DNA of 14,316 bases from Firm-04 sp045642925 (GTDB lineage Bacteria; Bacillota; Clostridia; Oscillospirales; Ruminococcaceae). A program made the translations under genes and the position numbers. The stretch is taken from contig JAZUJW010000087.1 of the NCBI GenBank assembly GCA_045642925.1, positions 1 through 14,316 of the forward strand, in the 5' to 3' direction. The notes under the pieces are model-generated. The model was not told the DNA's origin and made no database searches. It saw only the letters and a list, made by a program, of their open reading frames with translations. Shown piece by piece: positions 1 through 8,497 of the stretch. Numbering within the stretch: the stretch's first letter is position 1; each line of letters opens with the position of its first letter.

Positions 1-409
1 TGGTAGTCGCCCTTGTCGTCGACGTTGTGGTTGTGGTAGTAGTTGCCTTTGTCGTCGACGTTGTGGTTGTCGTGGTAGTTGCCTTCGTCGTCGACGTTGT
101 GGTTGTCGTGGTAGTCGCCTTTGTCGTCGACGTTGTGGTTGTCGTGGTAGTCGCCCTTGTCGTCGACGTTGTGGTTGTCGTAGTAGTTGCCTTTGTCGTC
201 GACGTTGTAGTTGTCGTGGTAGTTGCCTTTGTCGTCGACGTTGTTGTAGTTGTCGTGGTAGTCGCCCTTGTCGTCGACGTTGTAGTTGTCGTGGTAGTCG
301 CCTTCGTCGTCGACGTTGTAGTTGTCGTGGTAGTCGCCTTTGTCGTCGACGTTGTTGTAGTTGTCGTGGTGGTCGCCTTTGTCGTCGACGTTGTGGTTGT
401 CGTTGTTGT
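1..409 (-). repeat. 36/39-bp minisatellite encoding a Thr-rich linker
   Basis: The tandem repeat is marked by the 10-mer GTCGTCGACG, which contains a SalI-type GTCGAC site. It occurs at plus-strand positions 15, 51, 87, 123, 159, 195, 231, 270, 306, 342 and 381. Spacing is 36 bp except for two 39-bp units (231-270 and 342-381). On the coding minus strand each unit reads (K/R)A-T7-STT, or T8 in the long units. The residue before Ala is Lys in eight units and Arg in three (units at 270, 159 and 15). The tract starts at residue 2601 and runs off the left edge. Such Thr-rich linkers in secreted proteins are flexible spacers and possible O-glycosylation sites; that role is inferred here. Confidence 0.95.
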
Positions 410-3400
410 CAGCTTTCTGCCAGCGTCACAAATCAGAATTTCGTTCTTGGCACTGTCTGCAACGTAATAACCTTCCGATGCATCCGCATCTACGGCTGTT
501 TTCAATGCTTTACTGCTGACGTTGGTTACAACGCCCTTCACAATGTCAAAGGTCAATGTGCTTTCAATGACATCATAATGTACGCCGTTGTAATCAAAAC
601 CACCATCTGAAACAGGTTCTTCTTTCAATTCATACGTTCCGTTCGGCAAACCTGTAATGACAGTAGCTTTTCCTGTGGAATTCCACGAGAAGCTATTATC
701 ATTCGGCGTCAGATTCAATAACGTTCCATCGAGTGCCACATCTTCCAGCGTTACATTTTTGCCAAGTGTGACTGCGGTCAGCGTCAGCTTTGCGCCAACC
801 AATTCTGCTTCGCCTGTAATGTCGCTCTTGCTGATGGATACTGTGGTCACTGCTTCCGCATCGCAAACGGTGATCAATCCATATACTGCATCATATGCAT
901 AATAGCCCTCTGCTGCATCCGGATAGAACGTATCTGTCACGGTTTTGCCTGTTTCTTTTTCCGATACGCTGTCGATTTTGCCATCTTTGATGACAAAAGT
1001 CACTTTGCTGTCGATCACAGTATAGTTTTTGCCGTTTGCCGCATCAAAAATGTCGTGTTCTCCATATTCTTCAAGCGTATAAGTGCCGTTCGGCAAATCC
1101 ATGACCTGTACCGTGGATACGCCCGACTGCCATGTGATCGTATTGCGCTCCTGTTTTGCGGTTGCACCGATGACTCTGACATTTGTGAGATTCACGTCAT
1201 CTTCTGCGGTGATGCGAAGTGTTGCACCTGCAAGTTCTTCTTCACCTGTGATGTCTTTCTTCGAAATCTGCACCTTGCTGTGATACAGCGCATCACAAAT
1301 AATGACCATATCTGCTGTATCATCAAATACATAATATCCACCGTCTGCATCCTTTGCATCCGGATTGACCGCCGATGCAACAGGCTGCTGCATTTTGTCC
1401 GTCACGCTGACGATTTCACCATTTTCAATGACAAAGGTTACTTCGCTTTCAATGACTTCATAGGTGCTGCCGTTTTCTGCGGTAATGACACCGCCTTTTC
1501 CTGTTTCTTTCAGGATATAAGTGCCGTTTGCGAGTCCCGTGATTTCTTTTGGCTTTTCACCCGATACCCATGTCACGGCGCTGCCGTCTTTGGTCGGTTC
1601 TTTGCCGTCGATTTTCACGTTTTCTACACTTGCACCATTTCCGACAGCGGTAATGATAAGCGTTGCGCCTGCAAGTTCTTTTTCGCCTGTGATGTCCTTC
1701 TTGGAGATGGTCAATGTGGTAATGGCTTCTGCATCACTGATCGTGATTCTGTCAGGTGTATTTTCATTGAATACGACATAGCTTTCTGTTGCTTTCGCGT
1801 CAAATGCATCTTTCAGAATGCCATCCGTGCCATCGTCCTTCACAGACTTCACATTCGAAATGGTTTCTCCCTTGACCGTAAACGAAACAGTGCTGTCAAG
1901 CACACAATACGTAATGCCGTCAACGGTAAACTTGCCGCCTGTTTCACGGAGCGTGTAGTCACCGTCAGGGAGATTCAACAACTTCACTTCTTTGTCGGTC
2001 GATGTCCAGACGATTTGCTTCGCGGTTTTGTCGATTTTCAGGTTATCAGCGTTTTCAGCGGTCACGGATGCGAAATCCGCGCCCTCCGCAAGTTTCACTG
2101 CCTGCAAAGTCAATTCCGCGCCTACAAGTTCTTTTTCGCCTGTCACATCTGCCTTCGAAATCACGATTTTGGTTTTGCGAATCGCATCACAGATCGTCAC
2201 TGCGTTCTGTGTAATGCTGTCAGCTTCCTTGAAAACGACATAACATTGCTGCTTGGTGGCATCAAAATCCGTTTCAGCGGGAGATGCATCCCCTTTGTCG
2301 TCCACTGTGCTGACATTCTTTACGATACCGCCTTCCAGTTCAAACGTCACTGTAGATTCCAGCACTTCATAAATATTTGTACCGTCTGTGACGTTCTTGC
2401 CGTCTGCCGCAGTTTCTTTCAGGGTGTATTTTCCGTTCGGCAATCCCCTGAGGACTGCTGACAAATTCGTTCCGGAAGCATCCTGTCCGCCGGAAATCCA
2501 TACAATTTGTGAGGCAGTGTGGAGTGTCGGCGTAACGCCCTCCACAACGACCTTCGAAATGTCTCTTTCTGCGGTCAAGGTCAGTTTTGCATTCTGCAAT
2601 TCCTGCTGTCCGGTAATATCGGCTTTGGAAATCGTAACTGCCGCAGACGCATCACACAGCGTAATGGTCTTGCTACCGTCATAAGCATAACTGCCTTCGA
2701 TTTTGTTCTTTCCTGCATCTTCTCCGTTTTCCAGCTTCACGGTTTCCAGTTTGCCATTCTGAATGGAGAATTTGGCTGTGCTGTCTGTAACGGTATACGT
2801 CACACCGTCTACTGTAATCGGCAAAGTGCCTGTTTCGGAAAGCGTATAATTGCCATTCGGAAGATTCTGAATGTCCGCTGCCTGAATCGAAGAAACCCAT
2901 TCCAGATACAGCTTTCCATCCGCCGTCTTCCATTCGCTGGCTGCACCATTTTTCAGGATGCGTGCATCAAATTCTGCAAGCAATTTGTTCCGTGCAGTGT
3001 CATCCAGTGCGGAAACGTCCAAATCTTCGAACGTGATGCGCAGTTTTGCGCCGCTCAGTTCCGTTTCCCCTGTGATTCCCTGCTTGCTGATTCTGACTTC
3101 GCTGATGATATTTGCATCACAAAGCGTCAGAACACTGCCGTTTCCACTGCCCTGCCATACATAATAAGCATCGGTCTGCGTTTTATCAAAATCATCAAGA
3201 ACATTTTTGTCTGCCTTCTGCACCTTGCCGCCAACGACCTGAAATGTCACAACACTATTCGTAATATGGTAGGTTCTGCCGTCCGTACCCGTAAAGGTTT
3301 CTGCACCATCGGCTGCGGTTTCGGAAAGCGTATAGCTTCCATCAGGCAGATTCTCGAAAATCATCGGCCTTTCACCGGAATCCCAGCTTACAGACTTGCC

Positions 3401-6400
3401 GTCTGTGCTGAATGTCAATGCCACAGGATTCGAGCCGTCTGTTGCTGTGATCTTGTCTTTCAGAACGGTATCTGCGGTCAGCGTCAGATTTGCACCAATT
3501 ACTTCATATTCACCTGTGATATCGCGTTTGTCAATCGTAATGCCGGCGTTTTCAAGCAGTGCATCACAAGCAGCAAGCGTCAGATTCAGGGAATCTGTTT
3601 TCTGAATAAAGTCACCTGTTGACTGCTTGGCTGCCGATACTTCCGATGCTGTCGGAGATGCAGTATTGTCTGCTTCTACCGTCTGCACCGAATCGCTTTC
3701 AATAATGCCATCGGTAATTTTGAACGTCACTTTGCTGTCCAGCACACGATAGACTTTTCCGTCTGCCGCACTGGTGAAGCCTGTTTCAGTCAAAGTATAA
3801 GTGCTGTTCGGAAGATTGAAAAGCACTGCATTGGATTTTCCGTCAGACTGCCATACCAGACTGCCCGACTGCCATGCATACTCTCCGTTCGCAAGCTTTT
3901 CGCCTGCCTGCGCATTTGCACCTTCCACCTTGACGGCTTTATCCAGTGCAATGGCTTTTCCTTCTGCATCCACTGCGGAAAGCTGCAAAACCGCACCCGC
4001 AACTTCCTGCTTGCCCGTGATGTCCAGCTTGCTCAGCGTCAGTGTAGAACGTGCTTCCGCATCGCAAATCCAGATGGTGCTGCCATCCTTCTGCAAGTAG
4101 TAACTTTCTGCTGCATTGGTATCGGCAGCAGGTTTCAGGTTTTCGGCTTTTGCATTTACAGCCTTGCCGTCAGCCATGTCGAAGGTCAAAACACTGTCTG
4201 TCACCTGATACGTTTTTCCGTCATAAATGACATACGCACCTTCTGCTGCGGTTTCGGTCAGCGTATAGCCTTTCATATCCGGCAAGCCGATGATCGCAAC
4301 CTCATCTGCCCCTGATGTCCACTCTGCATACACTTTACCGTCCGCATTCAGTCCGGTCTTGAAATTGTCCGGAGCGCCCGTCCCCGCCTTGAACAGCACA
4401 TTTTCGAAGAAATCTGCGTTTGTACTGTCCGCAGTCAAGGTCAGCTTTGCGCCGATAATTTCCTTTTCGCCTGTCACATCCGTTTTGCTGAGATACAGCG
4501 CAGGTGCTTTGGCGTCACAGATATAAATGGTACCCTGGCTTTCGTAAACATAACCCTTTGTGGCTGAGAGATCCTTTTCACTGCTGATGTTCTGTTTATC
4601 CGAAACCTGACCATTTGTATAGGTAAAGGATACTGCACTCGGAATGACTTCGTAATAACTGCCCTCGGAATCAATTGCACTCTTTCCGAATATCAATCCG
4701 TTATCGCCTGTTTCCGTCAGGTCATATCTGCCGTTCGGAAGCTGGAAGAGCGTCACCGCATTCTCAGCGGACAGCCACGAAATGGTCGGATGTCCGTCTG
4801 CATCTGTACCCGTCTGCAATGTGACGGGATTGCTGCCTGCTGCCGCTGTCACATCCTGAAAATAGGCTGCATCCGTACTCTCTGCAGCGGTCAGTGTCAG
4901 CGTTGCACCTGCAAGTTCCTTCGAACCTGTGATATCACGTTTCGTGATCGTCACGAACGGTTTGCGTGCGACATTGCCAAGCCGTAATGTTGTCCCATCC
5001 AGCCCAAGCAATTCATGCCACGAATCCGTATCAGGTGCGTAATACAATTTCACTTTCTCAATGCTCCAGATATTATGTTCCGTTTCGAATTCCAATTTTC
5101 CATCTGCGGGTGTTACAAAGCCGTCAAGATAGGAAAATGTCTTTGATACTGTTGTTTCATCCAGCGGAATCGTAATATTCGGTGTCAGGAAAGTAATCGA
5201 CTGTCCATTATATGGTACTGCATTCTGTTTCACTTCGACTTTCACGACACGTCGATTTGGCAGCACTTCCATGATATTGCCAAGATTGCCAACACTCGTA
5301 AAAGTATTCGAATCGCTCTTGTCGGTGCTTTCGCCATAGTCCATTGTGCCATTATCCAAAACGGAGAAATACTGTCTGCCGCTATAATTCACGTAATTTT
5401 CAGGACACTCAGTTTCCTCCAGATAATAGCTTCCGACAATCAGCTCATCGCCTTCGCAATACGCTTCACCTTCGGCTTCCAGCGTCAGGTCAGAGAACGA
5501 AACCGATGGGCCATTTGCAAAAATGTCTTTTGCAATGACTGTTCCCTTTGCTGCACAAAGGTTGACTTTTGCACCATCCACCAGTGTCGAGGTCAGGACG
5601 ATGGATTCATCCTCCGTCATTTGGGCTGCCACTTTCTTAAATGTCGGATTTACGCCGTATATGCGTTCATCTACCATTTGGAGCACATTGTTTGCCATGT
5701 TATTCGAAAGGGACATTTTGTGCCATCCGCCGCTGTCAGTCTTGGAATGTACCGAATAGCCGCCCGAATGAGAGCTTGAAACATTCAGCGGGAGTGTCGT
5801 TGGGAACTTACCATGTTCGGTTTCAGTCCAGAAATACACCATGCCGCTGACGGAAGAATCGTACTTCAAAACGAACAGATCTTTTGCCTGTTCATAGCCT
5901 TTGGGAGCACCTCGCTCCTGAATCCGATAGACATGATAGACAATGCCGGTCGATGCGATGCTTCCCTCATATTTCAGTCCGGCTTCTTCCAACAACAGGT
6001 TTTCTTCGCCATCCGAAGCATCGAACCAGGTTTGCACGGCATTTTCGCCGAACGTAAATTTCAGCGGCTTTGCCAATGCATCCACACTGCCTTCTTCCAG
6101 TACAATGTCTGCCTTATAAATCGGCTTTCCTTCATTGTCAACCTTGACAAACCGCAGCGCCGGTTCATTGACAAAACAGATGCCGCCAAAGGTGTCTTTT
6201 TTGACATCCTTCACTTCATAGCCATTGCCTGCGCCCGCATTTTTCTGAACGGCTTCCTTACCCGTAAGCGTTTCAGTCATTTTTCGGGACACCCATACCG
6301 GCAAACCACTGCTGTCTGTTCGATATTGTTCCGTGTCATCAAAGGAATAGGTCAGGTCATATCGTGGTGTATACTGCTGCGTCTTCTCGTTTTCCAGATA

Positions 6401-8209
6401 ATCCAGCGTCCCGCCCTTTATCTTGAGGTCTGCGTGCACCGTATCAATATAGCCGACATTGTCTATATCTTTGGTGAAGACGACCTCTTGCAGTTCGATG
6501 TCCAGCGTGTCGTCAGAGCGGATATAGCCCGCAGACGCCTGCAATTCTTCCAGCACATATTCTGTTGTGAATGTTGTCTGTCCCGGAAGCTTTTCGTTTT
6601 CCACGCCTGACGGGATCGGCACTGCAATGCGTCCTTCACTGTCTGTTTCCCAGATACCGATCGGATGTTCTCTCGCTGTATCGGTTTTCTCATACAGTGC
6701 AAATTTGGCGCCTTGGATACTGTTGCCGTTCGGGTCAGTCTTATTCAGCGGGAACGTATAACGGAGTGCATCATCTGTCAATATCACTGTGCCGTTAAAA
6801 TTGATGCCGTCATTGTTCCGGTAACCGACCGTGGAATAGACCGTGGAAGAAAGTTCTTTCACATAATAATAGGTGCCGATTTGCTTATCGTCCAGTGTGA
6901 CCGCCCAGTCGTATGTCCAGTTGTTGGAGGCGGAAAGTGTTACCGCATCTCCGACCTTCGTAATGCCGTTCGTGTCACAGTAGGTGCTGTCATCAAACAG
7001 CCGCACATCGAGATTTTTCGCTGTTGCCTGATATAGCTGTACCTGAACCGAATCATTCAGATGACTATCAGCACCATCCGTCCAGTTTTTCCTGACGCGG
7101 CGGCTCAGCGGCTTCTGAAAGTCAGCACGGTGAGATTCTGCTTTAATACAGACATTCTTACCGATCACATGACCGTTGGTATTGGAAACAGCGGTCAGAT
7201 CTGCATACGGTGCAAGTAATGTGCCAAGCATGGTTCCCGGAAAATAGACTTCGCGGCATTTGCCCTCCGCATCGGAACTGTCGTAGAAATTCCAGATGAT
7301 ATCCAAGCCTGTAAAGACATTCAGTTCTCCATTTCCCAAAGGATCTACCATCTGTTTTGTAAAGCTTTTCGTTCCATGCATATCAACATTGATGATCACG
7401 GGCTGATTTTTTTGCCCCTCGATTTTTATGTTGCCTTGTTCCCCTATTTTCGTATTATCAATATTGATGACACAGGGATATGCGGCATCTTCCTCAGGAA
7501 TGGAGATCGTATAATCATTGCCATCCTGCTTGTATGACACGGTATGTGCACCGCTGAGGATCGTACCGCTGCCCTCCTGCATGGAAGCTTTCTCCCTTAA
7601 CATATCGGAAAGAGCGCCAAGTTTTTTTTGTTCCGCCGCGAAATCAATAAAGTCACTGCTGACACGAGCGACCTCCGCATCCGCAGGCAAATCCTGAACG
7701 ATCGTACTATTGACTTTCGAAAGTGCTCCATCGTTTCCATTGAATTCCAGCGTAGAATCCGCAGGGAAGAAGAAGTGCTTATCTGTGGCTTTCAGATTAT
7801 TTGTGCCCTCCAGACTTTTTGTGACGACCGAATATGCTTCAAATCCCTGATTATTCGCAATTGTGGCATCCACTTTCAAATTCTGACAGCAGATATTGCC
7901 GTTGCAGTGAACACCTGTCGAAAATGAAATATCCTCAATCGCAAACAAATGGAAATTGCCAACAAGTCCAAACAAGCCTGATGTGTCGAAAATGCCGTAC
8001 TCCTCGTATGGTTGACTGTAATACAATACACCGTCCGATGTTGTATCCGGCTGCTGCAGGAAACCGCTGTCCATAACCGCCAAATTAACGGAAGCACTGC
8101 CTGCTGCATTTGAACCAAGCGGTGTCATGTCTGACATCACAGTGACAGCAGTCATCATGAACGCGGTAACCGCACTCACAAGCCTTCGTTTCGTGCGATA
8201 CCTTATCAT
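1..8209 (-). CDS. Giant multidomain surface adhesin (choice-of-anchor A, Cna_B/SpaA, ten CnaB repeats, Thr-rich tract); 3' end off window
   Basis: Seen: the frame is open from ATG at 8209 to the left edge, at least 2736 residues, with no stop. GGAGG at 8216-8220 lies 6 bases before the ATG. Residues 1-36 are a signal peptide (basic MIRYRTKRR start, hydrophobic core, end near SNAA). Residues ~77-357 match a choice-of-anchor A adhesive domain (GLFGLVGNFHLFAIED; later IIWNF, LLAPYA, GHVIGKNV). Residues ~370-475 are Cna_B (VRKNW, then NNWTYDW and YYVKEL). SpaA-like modules follow near 484-590 (K490, E555) and 680-790 (K689, E765), then less clear Ig-like modules to ~1080. Ten tandem CnaB units cover ~1085-2598, and a Thr-rich tract starts at 2601. 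Inferred: a secreted, intramolecularly cross-linked stalk with an adhesive N-terminal tip. The attachment signal (LPXTG, dockerin or other) is not visible. It is transcribed divergently from the esterases. The ligand is unknown. Confidence 0.95.
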   Translation of the reverse strand, partial: MIRYRTKRRLVSAVTAFMMTAVTVMSDMTPLGSNAAGSASVNLAVMDSGFLQQPDTTSDGVLYYSQPYEEYGIFDTSGLFGLVGNFHLFAIEDISFSTGVHCNGNICCQNLKVDATIANNQGFEAYSVVTKSLEGTNNLKATDKHFFFPADSTLEFNGNDGALSKVNSTIVQDLPADAEVARVSSDFIDFAAEQKKLGALSDMLREKASMQEGSGTILSGAHTVSYKQDGNDYTISIPEEDAAYPCVINIDNTKIGEQGNIKIEGQKNQPVIINVDMHGTKSFTKQMVDPLGNGELNVFTGLDIIWNFYDSSDAEGKCREVYFPGTMLGTLLAPYADLTAVSNTNGHVIGKNVCIKAESHRADFQKPLSRRVRKNWTDGADSHLNDSVQVQLYQATAKNLDVRLFDDSTYCDTNGITKVGDAVTLSASNNWTYDWAVTLDDKQIGTYYYVKELSSTVYSTVGYRNNDGINFNGTVILTDDALRYTFPLNKTDPNGNSIQGAKFALYEKTDTAREHPIGIWETDSEGRIAVPIPSGVENEKLPGQTTFTTEYVLEELQASAGYIRSDDTLDIELQEVVFTKDIDNVGYIDTVHADLKIKGGTLDYLENEKTQQYTPRYDLTYSFDDTEQYRTDSSGLPVWVSRKMTETLTGKEAVQKNAGAGNGYEVKDVKKDTFGGICFVNEPALRFVKVDNEGKPIYKADIVLEEGSVDALAKPLKFTFGENAVQTWFDASDGEENLLLEEAGLKYEGSIASTGIVYHVYRIQERGAPKGYEQAKDLFVLKYDSSVSGMVYFWTETEHGKFPTTLPLNVSSSHSGGYSVHSKTDSGGWHKMSLSNNMANNVLQMVDERIYGVNPTFKKVAAQMTEDESIVLTSTLVDGAKVNLCAAKGTVIAKDIFANGPSVSFSDLTLEAEGEAYCEGDELIVGSYYLEETECPENYVNYSGRQYFSVLDNGTMDYGESTDKSDSNTFTSVGNLGNIMEVLPNRRVVKVEVKQNAVPYNGQSITFLTPNITIPLDETTVSKTFSYLDGFVTPADGKLEFETEHNIWSIEKVKLYYAPDTDSWHELLGLDGTTLRLGNVARKPFVTITKRDITGSKELAGATLTLTAAESTDAAYFQDVTAAAGSNPVTLQTGTDADGHPTISWLSAENAVTLFQLPNGRYDLTETGDNGLIFGKSAIDSEGSYYEVIPSAVSFTYTNGQVSDKQNISSEKDLSATKGYVYESQGTIYICDAKAPALYLSKTDVTGEKEIIGAKLTLTADSTNADFFENVLFKAGTGAPDNFKTGLNADGKVYAEWTSGADEVAIIGLPDMKGYTLTETAAEGAYVIYDGKTYQVTDSVLTFDMADGKAVNAKAENLKPAADTNAAESYYLQKDGSTIWICDAEARSTLTLSKLDITGKQEVAGAVLQLSAVDAEGKAIALDKAVKVEGANAQAGEKLANGEYAWQSGSLVWQSDGKSNAVLFNLPNSTYTLTETGFTSAADGKVYRVLDSKVTFKITDGIIESDSVQTVEADNTASPTASEVSAAKQSTGDFIQKTDSLNLTLAACDALLENAGITIDKRDITGEYEVIGANLTLTADTVLKDKITATDGSNPVALTFSTDGKSVSWDSGERPMIFENLPDGSYTLSETAADGAETFTGTDGRTYHITNSVVTFQVVGGKVQKADKNVLDDFDKTQTDAYYVWQGSGNGSVLTLCDANIISEVRISKQGITGETELSGAKLRITFEDLDVSALDDTARNKLLAEFDARILKNGAASEWKTADGKLYLEWVSSIQAADIQNLPNGNYTLSETGTLPITVDGVTYTVTDSTAKFSIQNGKLETVKLENGEDAGKNKIEGSYAYDGSKTITLCDASAAVTISKADITGQQELQNAKLTLTAERDISKVVVEGVTPTLHTASQIVWISGGQDASGTNLSAVLRGLPNGKYTLKETAADGKNVTDGTNIYEVLESTVTFELEGGIVKNVSTVDDKGDASPAETDFDATKQQCYVVFKEADSITQNAVTICDAIRKTKIVISKADVTGEKELVGAELTLQAVKLAEGADFASVTAENADNLKIDKTAKQIVWTSTDKEVKLLNLPDGDYTLRETGGKFTVDGITYCVLDSTVSFTVKGETISNVKSVKDDGTDGILKDAFDAKATESYVVFNENTPDRITISDAEAITTLTISKKDITGEKELAGATLIITAVGNGASVENVKIDGKEPTKDGSAVTWVSGEKPKEITGLANGTYILKETGKGGVITAENGSTYEVIESEVTFVIENGEIVSVTDKMQQPVASAVNPDAKDADGGYYVFDDTADMVIICDALYHSKVQISKKDITGEEELAGATLRITAEDDVNLTNVRVIGATAKQERNTITWQSGVSTVQVMDLPNGTYTLEEYGEHDIFDAANGKNYTVIDSKVTFVIKDGKIDSVSEKETGKTVTDTFYPDAAEGYYAYDAVYGLITVCDAEAVTTVSISKSDITGEAELVGAKLTLTAVTLGKNVTLEDVALDGTLLNLTPNDNSFSWNSTGKATVITGLPNGTYELKEEPVSDGGFDYNGVHYDVIESTLTFDIVKGVVTNVSSKALKTAVDADASEGYYVADSAKNEILICDAGRKLTTTTTTTSTTKATTTTTTTTSTTKATTTTTTTSTTKATTTTTTTSTTRATTTTTTTTSTTKATTTTTTTSTTKATTTTTTTSTTRATTTTTTTSTTKATTTTTTTSTTKATTTTTTTSTTKATTTTTTTSTTRATT
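418..4960 (-). repeat. Ten tandem CnaB (SpyCatcher-like) domain units
   Basis: Ten diverged units of about 144-167 residues each start with a strand of the form ISKxDITGExELxGAxLxIT. They continue through LPNGxYxLxET and end with a strand reading I(T/I)(I/V)CDA. The first-strand lysines are at residues 1090, 1242, 1394, 1561, 1709, 1862, 2019, 2170, 2317 and 2461. Each unit also has Glu in YxLxE and Asp in the last strand (for the last unit K2461, E2530, D2595). This is the Lys/Glu/Asp layout of the isopeptide-forming CnaB2 domain of Streptococcus pyogenes FbaB, the source of SpyCatcher (FSKRD..ELAGA, FVET) and SpyTag (IVMVDA). The Lys-to-Asp distance here is about 134 residues in the last unit against about 86 in CnaB2, so each unit carries extra sequence, including a conserved YxVxxSxVxFxIxNGxI stretch. 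The repeats are diverged at DNA level, so the array is not a recent amplification. Confidence 0.85.
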
Positions 8210-8215
8210 ATAAAT

Positions 8216-8220
8216 CCTCC
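8216..8220 (-). promoter_or_regulatory. Ribosome binding site of the adhesin gene
   Basis: GGAGG on the minus strand, inside GAGAGGAGGATTTAT, six bases before ATG at 8209. The motif, the spacing and the signal peptide that follows fix this start. Confidence 0.9.
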
Positions 8221-8225
8221 TCTCT

Positions 8226-8262
8226 GAAAGCAATGTCACCGGTTCTGTGCGCAATTGCTTTC
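8226..8262 (-). promoter_or_regulatory. 9-bp stem-loop immediately upstream of the adhesin ribosome binding site
   Basis: A perfect 9-bp inverted repeat (GAAAGCAAT at 8226-8234 and ATTGCTTTC at 8254-8262) with a 19-base loop lies 5 bases before the GGAGG of the minus-strand gene. Read on the minus strand there is no U-run after it, so it is not a terminator for that gene. It may stabilise the 5' end of the transcript or control translation. Read on the plus strand the same stem is followed by ATTTTTT and could stop antisense transcription, but no plus-strand gene precedes it. Confidence 0.5.
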
Positions 8263-8468
8263 ATTTTTTCGATTACTGTTTTGAATGTTCGCTTTCATTT
8301 CTATGCATTATGTTGTTTCTTTTTCCGTCATGAACGTCATCGTTTTATCATTTTCCTTTTGTAATTTCGCAAAAATTCAAATGGAACATACCATGCATTC
8401 TCTCCGTATTGATTTATATGTCGAGAAATCACGGTATATCCCATGCGAAACACTGTTCTATACACTTC

Positions 8469-8497
8469 ATTATAACATATGTTCACCCAAAATACAA
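8469..8497 (-). promoter_or_regulatory. Probable promoter of the adhesin gene (extended -10)
   Basis: On the minus strand there is a perfect TATAAT (8474-8469) preceded by TGT, giving the extended -10 form TGnTATAAT. TTGTAT lies 17 bases upstream as a weak -35 (8497-8492). The perfect palindrome AACATATGTT (8474-8483) overlaps the upstream edge of the -10. Transcription would begin near 8462, leaving a 5' leader of about 250 bases before the start codon. Confidence 0.6.

Noticed and set aside
1..409. CRISPR-like array
   Set aside because: The 36-bp periodicity has no unique spacers; whole units are near-identical and translate in frame as a Thr-rich linker.
27..467. Open plus-strand frame encoding a Val-rich repetitive protein
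   Set aside because: It is the antisense of the Thr-rich minisatellite of the minus-strand gene. It has no ribosome binding site and its composition is explained by the repeat.
1055..3622. Two long plus-strand open frames (468 and 367 residues) opposite the adhesin repeats
   Set aside because: They lie in exact codon register opposite the coding frame, have Cys- and Phe-rich implausible translations and no ribosome binding site. They are a by-product of the sense codon use.
5813..6610. 265-residue plus-strand open frame
   Set aside because: Antisense to the Cna_B/SpaA part of the adhesin, in the same complementary register, with no recognisable domain.
8337..8444. 35-residue minus-strand open frame in the adhesin leader
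   Set aside because: No ribosome binding site and no homology I recognise; too short to claim from openness alone.
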